64,000 nucleotides of DNA from Dethiosulfovibrio salsuginis (GTDB lineage Bacteria > Synergistota > Synergistia > Synergistales > Dethiosulfovibrionaceae): positions 1 through 64,000 of the forward strand of contig NZ_FXBB01000004.1 in NCBI RefSeq assembly GCF_900177735.1, given 5' to 3'. Positions 8,331 through 18,105 of the stretch are shown here, one piece after another (within the stretch, counting starts at the first letter, position 1; every line of letters begins with the position of its first letter). The notes under the pieces were generated by a model. The model did no database searches. It was given only the letters and a program-made list of their open reading frames with translations, and was not told where the DNA came from. The translations under genes and the position numbers were made by a program.

Positions 8331-10514
8331 CTATTTGTTGATAGTGTTGTCTATGAGGGCTATGGACAGGGCGGTTTTTGAGATCATGTCTATAAGGTCT
8401 CTGGTATTTCTTGCCCCTATGCCGCTCATTATCTTCTGGGGAACCACTATGGCGTCCCCTTCTTCCACTATGGCGGGCCTGTTTTTGAAGTAGGCCTGGA
8501 CGGTGCTGCCGTCCGCCCTCAGGATGTAGGTTTTCTTCCAGTTGGCGTATGGTGCATAGCCCCCCGCCTGTTTTACGTAGGTGCTGAAGGGCTGGTTAGG
8601 CCTGTAGATAAGGTTGGTCGCCCTCTGGACCATCCCCAGTACGTGGACGGTGTTTGGCCTGGTGGGGATTATCAGCTTGTCTCCCTCGATCATCTCTATG
8701 TCGTAGGGGGTGGCTTTGAGCATCGCCACCGTTTCGGGCAATTTTATCACAATTCGCCCTGTTGCCTTCAGTCCCTGGACGCTTTTTAGGAAGTCGTTTT
8801 GCATCTGTATCTGGCTCTGGGCCGCACTGGTGGTGTCGGCGGTGGTCGCGCTTCTCATGGCGCTCATGGCGGCCATGGAGAGATCCTGTCTAAGTCTGCT
8901 AACGGTCTCGTTTATGTGCTCCTGCTGTCTTCGTCTTTCGCTTTCTCTGGTGAAGATGGCTCCCCTTCTGAAGGCTTTGGATGTGAAGCCTCCCGCCCTT
9001 TCCAGGACGCTGGAGAGGGTCTCACCTTTTTTGATGGTGTAGGTTCCCGGGTAGACCACCTCGCCCTGAATGTTGACGGTCCTGTAGAGGTCCCATTCGG
9101 GGACGTTTCTTATGAATATGTAGTCGTTTATCTGGAGGGCGATGTTGTCCTGTATCGAGCCCTCCAGGGCTTTTTTGACGTTTACCTCTATGTGTTCGGT
9201 GATCGGTCCCTGCTGGGTGACTTTGACCCTGGTGATCTCCGCCCTGTCCGAGGCCATGTAGAGGATTCCTCCGGCCCTTTGAATGACGTCCGCCAGTTTT
9301 GTGGAGCCCGCGTCGATGGCGAACTGTCCCGGCTGGGCCACCGCTCCTGTTATGTTGATCATGGCCTGGGCCACAGGGACGGGGTAGATCCGCACCAGGT
9401 CGCCGTTTTGGAGGGCTATGCCTCCCTGGGCTTTAGGGTCTAGGTTGACGATGTCTCCCTCAAAGGTGATTCGCCTTTGGTTGTCCTGAAACCTCTCTAT
9501 CTGCACCCTGCCTTTGTAGGCCCTCTGGGTGAGCCCTCCCGCCATGTTAATCAGCTCCGAGAGGGAGAGAGAGTCGCCTTTCATCTCGTAGACCGCAGGG
9601 GTTCTGATGTCTCCCGTTATGGCCGCCAGCTTGCCTACCGTCGGTATGAAGAGGACGTCTCCTGCCATGACTCGGACGTCGTTGGCTTTGTTGCCGTGCA
9701 TAAGCAGGTCGTAGGCGTCGAAGGTGGTGATGACCTTTCCCCCTCGTTTGAGCTGGATCTTTCTCATTGACCCCGAGTCCGACGGGCCTCCCGAGGCGAG
9801 GAGGACGTTCATCACAGTGGAGAGGGACGACACGGTGTAGGCCCCTGGCCGTCTGGCGTTGCCAGTGACGTAGACCGTTATAGAGTGGAGCCTGCCCATG
9901 GTGACGTTTATGTCGAAGTCGTTTAAGAACCGGGCGTAGGCCTTCTCTATGGCATTTTGGAGCTGGCCGAAGGTGAGTCCCGCCGCTCCCACCACCCCTG
10001 CGACAGGCAGGGATACCGAGCCGTTTCGGTCTACGGTGACGGAGAAGTGTCTTTCCTCAAGGCCCCAGACCGATATCCTTATCTCGTCTCCCGGGCCGAC
10101 GACGTAGTCCGGCCCGACTGGCACGTCCTGGACCGGTGCGAAGGTGGAGGGGGTTCCTCTAAAGAAGGCAGCTCCGTACCGAGGAAGGCGGGTGGTGAAT
10201 CGGTTTCTCGCTCCACCTGCCAGGAAGTCGTCTATTTCCTCTCCTCCCTCAGGGGCCTGGATCCCTTCTTGCTGTCCTTCCTGCTTTCCTTCCGGGCCTT
10301 CGGCTTCATCGCCCTCTTGGCCTTCTTGTTGGCCCTCCGGTGTTTGGCCTTCTGGTGCCGATCCCTGAGCGGGAGCAGGGCCCCCTTCCGCCACTACCGG
10401 TGCCGCCAGTGCCTGCATCGCCGCTATGCTCGGGCCGGTTTCGGCGGCGGCATAGTTTGAAAGGGCCATGGTTATGGCCAGTGCTACAATAGGTAAGAAC
10501 TTTTTTCGTCTCAC
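8331..10514 (-). CDS. SLBB-domain polysaccharide export protein (Wza-like)
   Basis: A 727-residue secreted protein with a signal peptide (MRRKKFLPIVALAITMALSN). A low-complexity Glu/Gly/Gln segment at about residues 45-95 is followed by a polysaccharide-export domain (YVVGPGDEIRISVWG). About five SLBB-like repeats come next, marked by VTGNARRPGAYTV, ITGDIRTPAVYEM, ITGAVAQPGQFAI, IQGEVVYPGTYTI and VLGMVQRATNLIY. It should form the periplasmic/outer-membrane channel for the polymer made by the downstream genes. It is the first gene of the minus-strand operon, and a candidate promoter lies about 60-90 bp upstream. No lipobox cysteine is evident, unlike classical Wza. Confidence 0.9.
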   Translation of the reverse strand: MRRKKFLPIVALAITMALSNYAAAETGPSIAAMQALAAPVVAEGGPAPAQGSAPEGQTPEGQQEGQEGDEAEGPEGKQEGQQEGIQAPEGGEEIDDFLAGGARNRFTTRLPRYGAAFFRGTPSTFAPVQDVPVGPDYVVGPGDEIRISVWGLEERHFSVTVDRNGSVSLPVAGVVGAAGLTFGQLQNAIEKAYARFLNDFDINVTMGRLHSITVYVTGNARRPGAYTVSSLSTVMNVLLASGGPSDSGSMRKIQLKRGGKVITTFDAYDLLMHGNKANDVRVMAGDVLFIPTVGKLAAITGDIRTPAVYEMKGDSLSLSELINMAGGLTQRAYKGRVQIERFQDNQRRITFEGDIVNLDPKAQGGIALQNGDLVRIYPVPVAQAMINITGAVAQPGQFAIDAGSTKLADVIQRAGGILYMASDRAEITRVKVTQQGPITEHIEVNVKKALEGSIQDNIALQINDYIFIRNVPEWDLYRTVNIQGEVVYPGTYTIKKGETLSSVLERAGGFTSKAFRRGAIFTRESERRRQQEHINETVSRLRQDLSMAAMSAMRSATTADTTSAAQSQIQMQNDFLKSVQGLKATGRIVIKLPETVAMLKATPYDIEMIEGDKLIIPTRPNTVHVLGMVQRATNLIYRPNQPFSTYVKQAGGYAPYANWKKTYILRADGSTVQAYFKNRPAIVEEGDAIVVPQKIMSGIGARNTRDLIDMISKTALSIALIDNTINK

Positions 10515-10573
10515 GAGGCTATCCCTCCAGGGTGTATTTTTGCTATATCGGTATTTTTTTAAGTGACCGTCCG

Positions 10574-10602
10574 ATTATATGCTCTATCCATGGAGATTTC
10601 CA
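10574..10602 (-). promoter_or_regulatory. Candidate promoter of the exopolysaccharide operon
   Basis: Read on the minus strand, TGGAAA (10602-10597) and TATAAT (10579-10574) are 17 bp apart. The perfect -10 box and its place 60 bp before the first operon gene support it; the -35 box matches only moderately. The divergent promoter at 10666 serves the surface-protein genes. The 240-bp divergent region otherwise holds only AT-rich sequence. Confidence 0.5.
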
Positions 10603-10665
10603 TAGCAGGTTGTGAATCCAGTTTGTTTTTTTTGCTGTAGAGCTCTTTTTTTGTGTCTTACCCTC

Positions 10666-10694
10666 TTGATATTCCAGCCGGAACAGGGTATATT
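10666..10694 (+). promoter_or_regulatory. Candidate promoter of the Synergist-CTERM gene at 10755
   Basis: TTGATA (10666-10671) and TATATT (10689-10694) are separated by exactly 17 bp. Transcription would start near 10701, leaving a leader of about 55 nt with a GGAGGTG ribosome site ahead of the ATG. Confidence 0.6.
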
Positions 10695-10754
10695 CTAAGC
10701 GTCGCGTCGTTTTAATTCAAACTGGAAAGTATATTCTCACGGAGGTGTTGTTGT

Positions 10755-11417
10755 ATGAAGAAATATCTTTTAGCTTTAGCTGTTGTAATAGCCATGGCCG
10801 GTGTGGCTGTGGCGAATGTCTATGATGATCCTCATAACCCGGCCAGTGCGGATTCCGATGTTGATGTCAAGATTGATTCCACGATTGTCGTGACTTCAGC
10901 CGATTTTGCAGGGGATCAGAGTGTGTCTATGGACTTTGGGGCCATGATTCTTGATGCTTCTTTTGATTCTGTAGTTGTGAGTTTTGACAAAACTACTGTT
11001 CGTAGGGACTCTTCTTCTGACGTTACAGCGGTTGCTGTGTTTACCGTAAGTGCTGATAGTGCGCAGGCTAAATCGGCGGACAAGCTTTCTTTTACTATAA
11101 AGAATGTGGATACTAATAAGTTCACCTCTGCTTACATGAGAGCCAAGAGCAGTGATAGCTTTGTTTCCGGTGGAACTACTTACCCCATAGTCAGTGGCGA
11201 GTGGCATGGCGCTCCAGTTGTTTCTCTGGATATCCTGACTTCTAGGGACGCTAAGATTACCGTTAACAAGCCCGGAAACTTCTTTTCTGAGAATCCTATC
11301 GTTCTTGCCAAGACGACCCCTGTCCATACTGGCGGTTCCTCTTCCTCCGGCTGTAACGTAGGCTTCGCTCCTATGGCCCTTCTTCTCGGCCTGCCTCTGT
11401 TCTTCCTCAAGAAGTAA
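10755..11417 (+). CDS. Small secreted protein with Synergist-CTERM sorting tail
   Basis: A 220-residue protein with a signal peptide (MKKYLLALAVVIAMAGVAVA). The Ser/Asp/Val-rich body looks like a beta-sandwich. It ends in a tripartite sorting tail: GGSSSSGCNVGF, a hydrophobic helix (MALLLGLPLFFL) and terminal KK. This matches the Synergist-CTERM pattern, in which the tail is thought to be cut and the protein anchored near the conserved cysteine; for this particular protein that is inference. It has its own promoter and is followed by a strong terminator, so it is probably made in larger amounts than the genes after it. The body is not recognised; a surface-layer, pilin-like or matrix subunit role is possible. 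Confidence 0.85.
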   Translation: MKKYLLALAVVIAMAGVAVANVYDDPHNPASADSDVDVKIDSTIVVTSADFAGDQSVSMDFGAMILDASFDSVVVSFDKTTVRRDSSSDVTAVAVFTVSADSAQAKSADKLSFTIKNVDTNKFTSAYMRAKSSDSFVSGGTTYPIVSGEWHGAPVVSLDILTSRDAKITVNKPGNFFSENPIVLAKTTPVHTGGSSSSGCNVGFAPMALLLGLPLFFLKK

Positions 11418-11442
11418 AAAATAAACCGACACGCGACGTCGC

Positions 11443-11467
11443 AGCCCCCCGCTAGGGGGGCTTTTTT
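11443..11467 (+). terminator. Rho-independent terminator after the small Synergist-CTERM gene
   Basis: An 8-bp GC-rich stem (AGCCCCCC / GGGGGGCT) with a 4-nt loop is followed directly by a run of T. It lies only 45 bp before the next start codon, so it may act as a partial brake between the genes. Confidence 0.9.
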
Positions 11468-11511
11468 GGTATCCTATGCCTACATCGCTTATAGCTTGGG
11501 AGGAATGTCAT

Positions 11512-13647
11512 GTGAGACGGGCCGCTGCTCTTTTTGCCCTTTGTTGTTGTTTAGTTTCTGTGCCTGGGTGGGCCCTTTCCCCTTCCGGCTGGGGAGGGAC
11601 CGGGCTTTGGGAGTATCCCACCGCCGAGGTTCCTGGAGACGGCAGGGGATGGTTTGGAAGGGCCAGAAACGATCCTTACGCCCCTTATTATTTCACCATA
11701 GGATTGTTGCCCTGGATGGAGTTCAACGTCAGGTTGACCGAGATGAGGAGCGTCGTTATACCCACCGAGGTCTGGGACTACTTCGTCGATAAGGCCATAG
11801 ACCTTAAGTTTTTGCTGTACAGCCAGGACGGCTGGATCCCCAGCTTTTCCGTCGGGGCCACCGATATCTCGGGCACTAAGGTTACCGATGCTAAATATGC
11901 CGTGGCCACGTGGAAGTTGGAGGATTTTGCCCTCTCTATGGGGTATGGCACAGACCGATTTAACGGTTTTTTTGGAGGGGTCAGCTGGCAGATTCTGGAT
12001 TGGTTGGAGTTTAAGGCGGAGTACAGCCCTATGGATTACACCGGAGATATGGGGGGAGGAACCAGAATCTTGAAAGAGAACCCCTCATCAAAGGTCAACT
12101 ACGGTGCGGTGGCGACGTGGAACGACCTGAGCGTCTCCCTCAGTCGCCAAAGGGGGGATCAATGGTGTTGGAACTTTTCCTACGCCTTCGACGTCAACAA
12201 GCCCCTTTTCGGCGGTAAGAAGAGCCCCGTCGCAAAACCCGAGGACGGCAAGGTCATAGCCTGGGAGGAAACTACCCCGGAGGATATGTCTTTGAACCTT
12301 GTGGAGGCTATTGGGAGCTCCATAGGGGTTAGGGACGTCAACATCTTAGTGGGAGATAAAAAGGTTCTGATCGCCTACGAGAATATAGGATACAGCTCTC
12401 AGGCCGAGGCCCTGACCAGGGTTATGGTTATGGCCTCCTGGCTTGTCCCTTGGGACGCCGATACGGTGTCCTTCGTTCCCAGGGTCAGAGGGGTTCCGGT
12501 GGTTCGGGTGGACGTGCCAGGTTCTCAGTTGGGATTGATCCGACTGGGAGAGCTTAATCGCCACGATCGGAGGTCCGCCGCCATTCGATGGGCCACAGGA
12601 AGCAGGCTTTCCGTCGATCCCGATGAGGACTGGGAGTTTTTCCGCAAGCCCGGGAAAACATTACACAAGGGCCAAAACGATTTTAAGATTATGCTGACCG
12701 CCGATCTCCGGGTGGACCGAAAGACCACCAAGCCTTTCTTTATGTCCCGTTGGAGCGTGGACTACGTCTACGACTGGAGGAGCTCCCAGGGATTGGCCGC
12801 CCATCTGGACGTGAGGCAGCCGATCTCCAACACCATAGACCAGTGGTTTGAGTCGGAGGTAAACGACGAGACCCGGATATGGAAAGGCGTTTTGAGCTAC
12901 ATTCACCGCTTCGGCGAGGGGCTTTACGCCGTGGCCGAGGTGGGCTGGCTGGACGATATGTGGTTTGGGGCCAACGTCTGGGGCCGGTGGTACGGTAAGG
13001 ACGGCTCCTGGTGGCTTGGAGGACGATACAGCTTCCTACACGAGAGAGATCCCTACAGCTTTGCTGGCCTGTCCAAAAATCAGCTGTGGATATCCCAGCC
13101 CACCGATATCCCCTACGACGGCGAGTGGTGGTCCTCCTGGTGGGCTCAGGCAAACTATACCGTCATGCCCTACGACCTTAACCTGACCGCCGAATACGGT
13201 AAGTTTATAGACGGCGATATGGGCTATAACCTCCAGATGACCAGAAACTGGGATGACTTGGCTCTGGGGCTCTACTATCGGGTTACGGACAACAAGATCC
13301 CCGGGGAGAACTACACAAAGACCGGTGCGGTTGTGTCAATTCCCGCCGATGCCTGGTGGGGAACCGACAGTGCCCAGTATTGGAAAGAGGATATGAGGAT
13401 AAATTCCGCTTGGATATACTTAGGAGGCCGTATGCCTGGGTCCTGGAAGACCCCGGAGGATCTGTTGGGACAGCTTCGTCCTGAGGTGCTGGGGATAAAC
13501 CTCTACAATGCCCTCGACGATTATGGGCGGGCCCTCAGAGGCAAAGAGGGCTTTCACGACTCTAACCTTAGGGTCTACAGCCTTTACGACTACGTCACAG
13601 GCTACTATCGGGTCAAAGAAGACGGTGCTTTGCTGGGGGTAAAATAG
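11512..13647 (+). CDS. YjbH-family outer-membrane beta-barrel protein
   Basis: A protein of about 711 residues with the hallmark YjbH opening (GWGGTGLWEYPTAEV) just after a signal peptide (RRAAALFALCCCLVSVPGWA). Many short amphipathic strands rich in Trp and Tyr follow. YjbH-like proteins are outer-membrane barrels linked to exopolysaccharide secretion. I chose the GTG at 11512 because GGGAGG lies eight bases before it and the product then starts with an ideal signal peptide; an ATG at 11476 would add 12 unsuited residues. Its place next to the divergent exporter operon suggests that it works with the SLBB channel. The order of function is inference. Confidence 0.85.
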   Translation: MRRAAALFALCCCLVSVPGWALSPSGWGGTGLWEYPTAEVPGDGRGWFGRARNDPYAPYYFTIGLLPWMEFNVRLTEMRSVVIPTEVWDYFVDKAIDLKFLLYSQDGWIPSFSVGATDISGTKVTDAKYAVATWKLEDFALSMGYGTDRFNGFFGGVSWQILDWLEFKAEYSPMDYTGDMGGGTRILKENPSSKVNYGAVATWNDLSVSLSRQRGDQWCWNFSYAFDVNKPLFGGKKSPVAKPEDGKVIAWEETTPEDMSLNLVEAIGSSIGVRDVNILVGDKKVLIAYENIGYSSQAEALTRVMVMASWLVPWDADTVSFVPRVRGVPVVRVDVPGSQLGLIRLGELNRHDRRSAAIRWATGSRLSVDPDEDWEFFRKPGKTLHKGQNDFKIMLTADLRVDRKTTKPFFMSRWSVDYVYDWRSSQGLAAHLDVRQPISNTIDQWFESEVNDETRIWKGVLSYIHRFGEGLYAVAEVGWLDDMWFGANVWGRWYGKDGSWWLGGRYSFLHERDPYSFAGLSKNQLWISQPTDIPYDGEWWSSWWAQANYTVMPYDLNLTAEYGKFIDGDMGYNLQMTRNWDDLALGLYYRVTDNKIPGENYTKTGAVVSIPADAWWGTDSAQYWKEDMRINSAWIYLGGRMPGSWKTPEDLLGQLRPEVLGINLYNALDDYGRALRGKEGFHDSNLRVYSLYDYVTGYYRVKEDGALLGVK

Positions 13648-13680
13648 AGCCAAAAGGTCCTTTTCGTATTTTGGAATAAT

Positions 13681-13738
13681 CTCCCTCTTCTGCTATCATT
13701 GAGCCGGAGGGCTCCGATTTTTGACAGAAGAGGAGGAG
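13681..13738 (+). promoter_or_regulatory. Extended -10 promoter nested in an inverted repeat that covers the ribosome site
   Basis: CTCCCTCTTCTG (13681-13692) can pair with CAGAAGAGGAG (from 13725), which contains the AGGAGGAG ribosome site of the next gene. A GAGCC/GGCTC hairpin sits inside. An extended -10 box, TGC-TATCAT (13691-13699), overlaps the left arm, so a transcript starting near 13706 would lack that arm while read-through RNA from the upstream gene would keep it. Confidence 0.45.
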
Positions 13739-13743
13739 AGAGT

Positions 13744-16700
13744 ATGGTGAGTGTTTGTAAAAGGCGGGGCTTGGTCCTGTCGCTCTGTGTGCTGGTCCTG
13801 TGGGCTGGCTGTGCTTTTGCGTCGGTGAGGGTGAGGTCCGGTCCCGGGGAGATCGGCCTTTCCTGGCCCGGCAGCAACGAGCCGGTTGAGTCTCAGGTTA
13901 CGGTGTCCGGCCCTGTTGAGAGGGCCGTGACGGTCAAAGGGAGCGGTGTCCTTATAGGAGACCTTCCCTCAGGGGTATACGAAGTCAGGCTGTTGCGGGG
14001 AAAGGGAATAGAGCTTTTCGTCGTGGACGTGCCGATGGAGGCTAAGACGTCCACCAGGAGGTCCGATTCCGGGCCGTCCGCTTTGGTCGAGATGGGTCTG
14101 GATACGTCCCTCTATCCCAACATAGCCCTCCAGTTTCGGCCGGTCGACTCCAACGGAGGGCCTATAGGGGAGGTCTTTTCCCCTCAGGACTTTAAGCTCT
14201 ACGAAGAGGGCCGGATTATCCCCGACTTTTCCATGTCGGTGCCTTCGTCGAAGGACGTCACCAGGGTCGCCGATCTGGTGGTGGTTTTCGACGATACCGG
14301 CAGTATGGGGCCTTTTATAGACCATCTGAAGGAGAGGATAGTCGAGTTTATAGGGAGTATCTCTGGGTCCGGCATAGACCTGAGATACAGGCTCATTACC
14401 TACAAAGACGACGCCAACGACGGCTGGTTCTGGACGACCTCCCCCGATCTGTTCAAGGAACAGGTCAGTTCTCTGAGGGCCACCGGTGGAGCTGATTGGT
14501 ACGAAGACGGTTTCGAGGCCATGAAGATCGCCACCGAGTACGATTTCCGTCCTGGGGCACAGAGGGTGTTTATGCTCTTTACCGACGCCCCGTGCTGGGA
14601 GGGCCGTGACGAATTCGACAAGCCCACACCCACCTGGGATGAGATGGTCAAGGCCCTCAAAGACGCCGGAGTTGTGCTCTACGCCATCGCCCGTGACGAT
14701 AAAGGGAGCCCGGATATCGGTCATTCCTACTCTCACGGTGGATGGTCTGGCACTACATTTAATCAGTATAACGGTTCGGGCAGCCTGACCGATCTCACCG
14801 GAGGTAAATGGTTCGATATATACGGCGATTTCTCCCCTATTATCGACGAGATAGGGTCGGCGGTGGGAGGGAGCTACCTCCTGTCCTACAGGACCCCTAA
14901 CCTCCCTGAGACCCTTTCGGGGGACGATGTGGTCGACGTCAGGTTGACCTTCAGGGATTCTATCGAGCTTCTGACCAGCTACGACGTGAATATCCCTCCT
15001 GTGGTGACCGTCTACGGCCCCACTAAGGTAAGTGCCGATGCGGGAGTGCCTATATCCTTCGACGTGGTTTTCGGAGACCTGGACGGAGACGGTATTTCTT
15101 CCCTTCGCTTCACATATCGTTTCGAGGGAGACGAGTCGAGCAAGTATATTGACTACTCCGAGGGATTGGATAGCGGTCGGCTTGAGGTCGTCCTGTCTGG
15201 GGATCAGGTTCCGGCGAACGCCCCTCTTCTTTACTCCGCTAGGGTTATAGACGGAGAAGGCGCTAGAGCGGTGTTTCCTAAAGACGGAAGTTCCGCCTAC
15301 GTCTCCAGGGAGAGCCGTCCTTTCGTCATAGTCTCCGCCGATGCCTCTTTGGATAGTTCGTGGAACATGACGGTTGCCTTGGTTTTAGGTGATCTTCCCT
15401 CCGACGGTGAGCCTCCTTTCCTGGTGTACAAGAGCACCGGAGGGGATTTTGCCGGAGTGGCTGGCTCCCCTGTGATTGCCACCAAGGACGGAGATGTCTA
15501 TAAGGTGGTTCTTTCCGCCGAGGATATGGCGGGCTTTGGCGCTGTTCAGGTTGGAGTTCAGGTGAAGGGACTCCTCAGAAAGACCAGGGTTTTCTACTAC
15601 GCCGTTGATCCTGGGGCTGTTATACGTGGGAAGGCCGATACGGTTATACTGACGAATCTGGCCAAAATGAGCTCCACCGCTGGCCTCGAAAAGGCTATCT
15701 CCGACCTGGTGGTGGCCGCTTGGAAGCTCGATGCCTCCGGAAGGCCTCTCGCTGAGGACGGCAGCGGACTGAATATGCTTCCGGTGGTGGTGGACCTCCA
15801 GGATAGGACCATTCTGTCCGGTGCTCAGGCTCCCTTCCAGCTTAAGTGGGATGGCGGAGCTTACGGTACCGCCGAGGAGGTCCTGGCCGGTCTCAAGGCC
15901 CTTTTCCTCCGGTCCGGTTTGGTCCTTAAAGACTCTATGACTCTGGTGATAGTAGGTGCCAACGAGGCTATCCCCTACGGCACGTCGGACAACGCGTTTT
16001 CCTGGCTTGGGACGGAGAGCGACTGGTATAAGAATTCTCTCAAGTCCTCCAAGGCCCCTGGCCTTGAGTCCCTCTACGCCGGAAACCTGTATCCTTCCGA
16101 CGTTATCTACCGAAACTCCTTCCTCCGCGCAGGAAGGCTGGTGGAGACCGCCGACGACGCCACAGCCCTCATAAATCGCTATATCAGCGATGGGGCCTAT
16201 CTGGTGGACAGAAAGAACCTTCTGTACCTCGGTGGTTACGACAGAAACAACGAGGCCGATGGATTCTTGATCGGTAAGTGGCTAAAGTCCTACAGTGGTC
16301 TATCTCCAAACGGCTGGACCGCCGATAACGGTTCGGTTTACGATCCTACCGATGGTTTTGCGGGAACCAAGATAGTCTCCGCTTTAAATGCCATAGGTGG
16401 TGGTATCGCCGTAATGACGGGACACGGACATTACTACCTTATCCAGAACGGCAAGGGAAGCGACGAGCTTTTCTTCGCCGGGGCTCAGAGCGGTTTCGGA
16501 AGTGGCTCTCAGATTTCCTCTCTGGAGAACGTAGTGCTGTTCACCAACGCCTGTCATTCGGGGCTGAACTTCGTGTCTTCCTCATCTGGCTCGGTCTCTG
16601 ATACCGACTTCCCGGAGATATTTGCCCAAGACGGCAGAGCTCTGGCGGTCTACGTTGCCAACACTCCCTACGGGATCTACACCCCAGCGGGGGTAGGCTA

Positions 16701-18087
16701 CAGCGACAGACTGACTCAGAACGCAGTGAGGCAGCTTGTGGACGGAACTTACGACACTGTGGTTTACGATGGTGTCTTTAAGGGGACAGCCCTTCCTTAC
16801 GAGCCGTCCATCAACGAGGATATAATGGGAAGGCCCCAGTTCTACGGTATCCCATCCTATCGTCTCGGACCGGCTCCCGTCGCCTCCACCGCCTCTAAAG
16901 GGGCTTCTTTAGCGGTTTCCAGGATGTCTTCGGTTGCTGAGACGGTCCAAGGTGGCCGTTTCTTCGAGTCGACGACCACCAGAGGAACTTCCTCTATGGG
17001 GCTTAAGCTGGAGTTTAAAATGATATCCGGCGACTACTCTATAGGTGCAGACGGAAAGGTTCAGGTCTACGGAGTAGGCCAGACCGATAGCTTTGGCCGT
17101 CCTGCCCTGCTTTTCTCCACCTCCGTGCCTAAAGGCAGCTCTATCAGTGGGGACTTTACCGTCACCGTCGGTAAGACCAAGCAGGATACTTACGGAGGAT
17201 CGGTGAGCAGCAGGTTTGCCAACAGCGATAAGGAGGAGACTAAGGACCTGAACACCTCGTCTTTCGACGATATGGTTTTGGCCAGTGCGGATATCGACGG
17301 CGATCGTCTGGTGGTGTCCCTGTGGCCCGTTCAGTACAACACCTCTGAGTCGAGTTTAAGGATAACCGAGGAGGCGTCGATCTCCCTTAACGTGACCTTC
17401 CCGAAGGGCTCGGTTTCCCTGGCAGCGGTGGACGACGCCGATATGGACGGCCTCCCCGGATGGTGGGAGAGGGCCTACGGCCTGGACGACAACGATCCCT
17501 CAGGGATAAACGGTCCTGACGGCGATCCCGATGTAGACGGCCTGTCGAATATGGAGGAGTTCCTGAGAGGTACCGACCCGAACTCCAAGTACAGCGGTTC
17601 GTCCGACACCACCGATGTCTCCTGGGGAGCCGATAGGCCGACTATAGCCTTGACCTCCGAGTCGGTTTCGGAGCCCACAAGCTCCGACGTGGTTATAGCT
17701 CTGACCGATCTGCCCGATAAGGCCGTGACGGTTCAGCTCGACTATTGGCCGAAGGGCTTTGAGGCTCAGCTTCGGACGACCGATCCTGTTCCCGTAAAGG
17801 GAGCGACGACCTCGTCCTCTAAGGGAGCCTCCGGTCTTTCCGCTAACGTCCGCCTGAGCGGTCTGAAGGCCGGGACGGAGTATGTGTTCAAGGCGATAGC
17901 TTTCGATGCACTGGGAGTGCCTTCCACTCCCTCCGGAGAGGTCAGCTTCAAGACCGCCGCAGCCGACGCTCCGGCCCCGGTGGATCCCGAGAATCCTAAG
18001 CCAAGTTCCGGCGGTGGATGTGACATAGGGGCGACGCCTTCTATGGCCTTGCTGCTTCTGGCTGGATTGGCGTTGATAAAGAGGTAG
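13744..18087 (+). CDS. Secreted VWA protein with gingipain-like His/Cys domain and Synergist-CTERM tail
   Basis: About 1447 residues, starting at an ATG with AGGAGGAG six bases upstream; a TTG at 13699 is less likely. A signal peptide (RRGLVLSLCVLVLWAGCAFA) is followed by a von Willebrand A domain with VVVFDDTGSMG near residue 185 and LLSYRTP at its end. A cadherin/Ig-like stretch comes next. A caspase/gingipain (C25-like) region has TGHGHYY (His about 894) and FTNACHSG (Cys about 937), the spacing and context of that fold's dyad. After this come an Asp-rich calcium-type segment (DADMDGLPGWWERAYGLDD, about 1231), a fibronectin-type domain, and the sorting tail SSGGGCDIG plus helix plus KR. 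It is probably a surface-anchored protease or adhesin. The protease call rests on motifs, not on a full alignment. Confidence 0.78.
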   Translation: MVSVCKRRGLVLSLCVLVLWAGCAFASVRVRSGPGEIGLSWPGSNEPVESQVTVSGPVERAVTVKGSGVLIGDLPSGVYEVRLLRGKGIELFVVDVPMEAKTSTRRSDSGPSALVEMGLDTSLYPNIALQFRPVDSNGGPIGEVFSPQDFKLYEEGRIIPDFSMSVPSSKDVTRVADLVVVFDDTGSMGPFIDHLKERIVEFIGSISGSGIDLRYRLITYKDDANDGWFWTTSPDLFKEQVSSLRATGGADWYEDGFEAMKIATEYDFRPGAQRVFMLFTDAPCWEGRDEFDKPTPTWDEMVKALKDAGVVLYAIARDDKGSPDIGHSYSHGGWSGTTFNQYNGSGSLTDLTGGKWFDIYGDFSPIIDEIGSAVGGSYLLSYRTPNLPETLSGDDVVDVRLTFRDSIELLTSYDVNIPPVVTVYGPTKVSADAGVPISFDVVFGDLDGDGISSLRFTYRFEGDESSKYIDYSEGLDSGRLEVVLSGDQVPANAPLLYSARVIDGEGARAVFPKDGSSAYVSRESRPFVIVSADASLDSSWNMTVALVLGDLPSDGEPPFLVYKSTGGDFAGVAGSPVIATKDGDVYKVVLSAEDMAGFGAVQVGVQVKGLLRKTRVFYYAVDPGAVIRGKADTVILTNLAKMSSTAGLEKAISDLVVAAWKLDASGRPLAEDGSGLNMLPVVVDLQDRTILSGAQAPFQLKWDGGAYGTAEEVLAGLKALFLRSGLVLKDSMTLVIVGANEAIPYGTSDNAFSWLGTESDWYKNSLKSSKAPGLESLYAGNLYPSDVIYRNSFLRAGRLVETADDATALINRYISDGAYLVDRKNLLYLGGYDRNNEADGFLIGKWLKSYSGLSPNGWTADNGSVYDPTDGFAGTKIVSALNAIGGGIAVMTGHGHYYLIQNGKGSDELFFAGAQSGFGSGSQISSLENVVLFTNACHSGLNFVSSSSGSVSDTDFPEIFAQDGRALAVYVANTPYGIYTPAGVGYSDRLTQNAVRQLVDGTYDTVVYDGVFKGTALPYEPSINEDIMGRPQFYGIPSYRLGPAPVASTASKGASLAVSRMSSVAETVQGGRFFESTTTRGTSSMGLKLEFKMISGDYSIGADGKVQVYGVGQTDSFGRPALLFSTSVPKGSSISGDFTVTVGKTKQDTYGGSVSSRFANSDKEETKDLNTSSFDDMVLASADIDGDRLVVSLWPVQYNTSESSLRITEEASISLNVTFPKGSVSLAAVDDADMDGLPGWWERAYGLDDNDPSGINGPDGDPDVDGLSNMEEFLRGTDPNSKYSGSSDTTDVSWGADRPTIALTSESVSEPTSSDVVIALTDLPDKAVTVQLDYWPKGFEAQLRTTDPVPVKGATTSSSKGASGLSANVRLSGLKAGTEYVFKAIAFDALGVPSTPSGEVSFKTAAADAPAPVDPENPKPSSGGGCDIGATPSMALLLLAGLALIKR

Positions 18088-18105
18088 TTTTCACTAATTA
18101 ACCTA

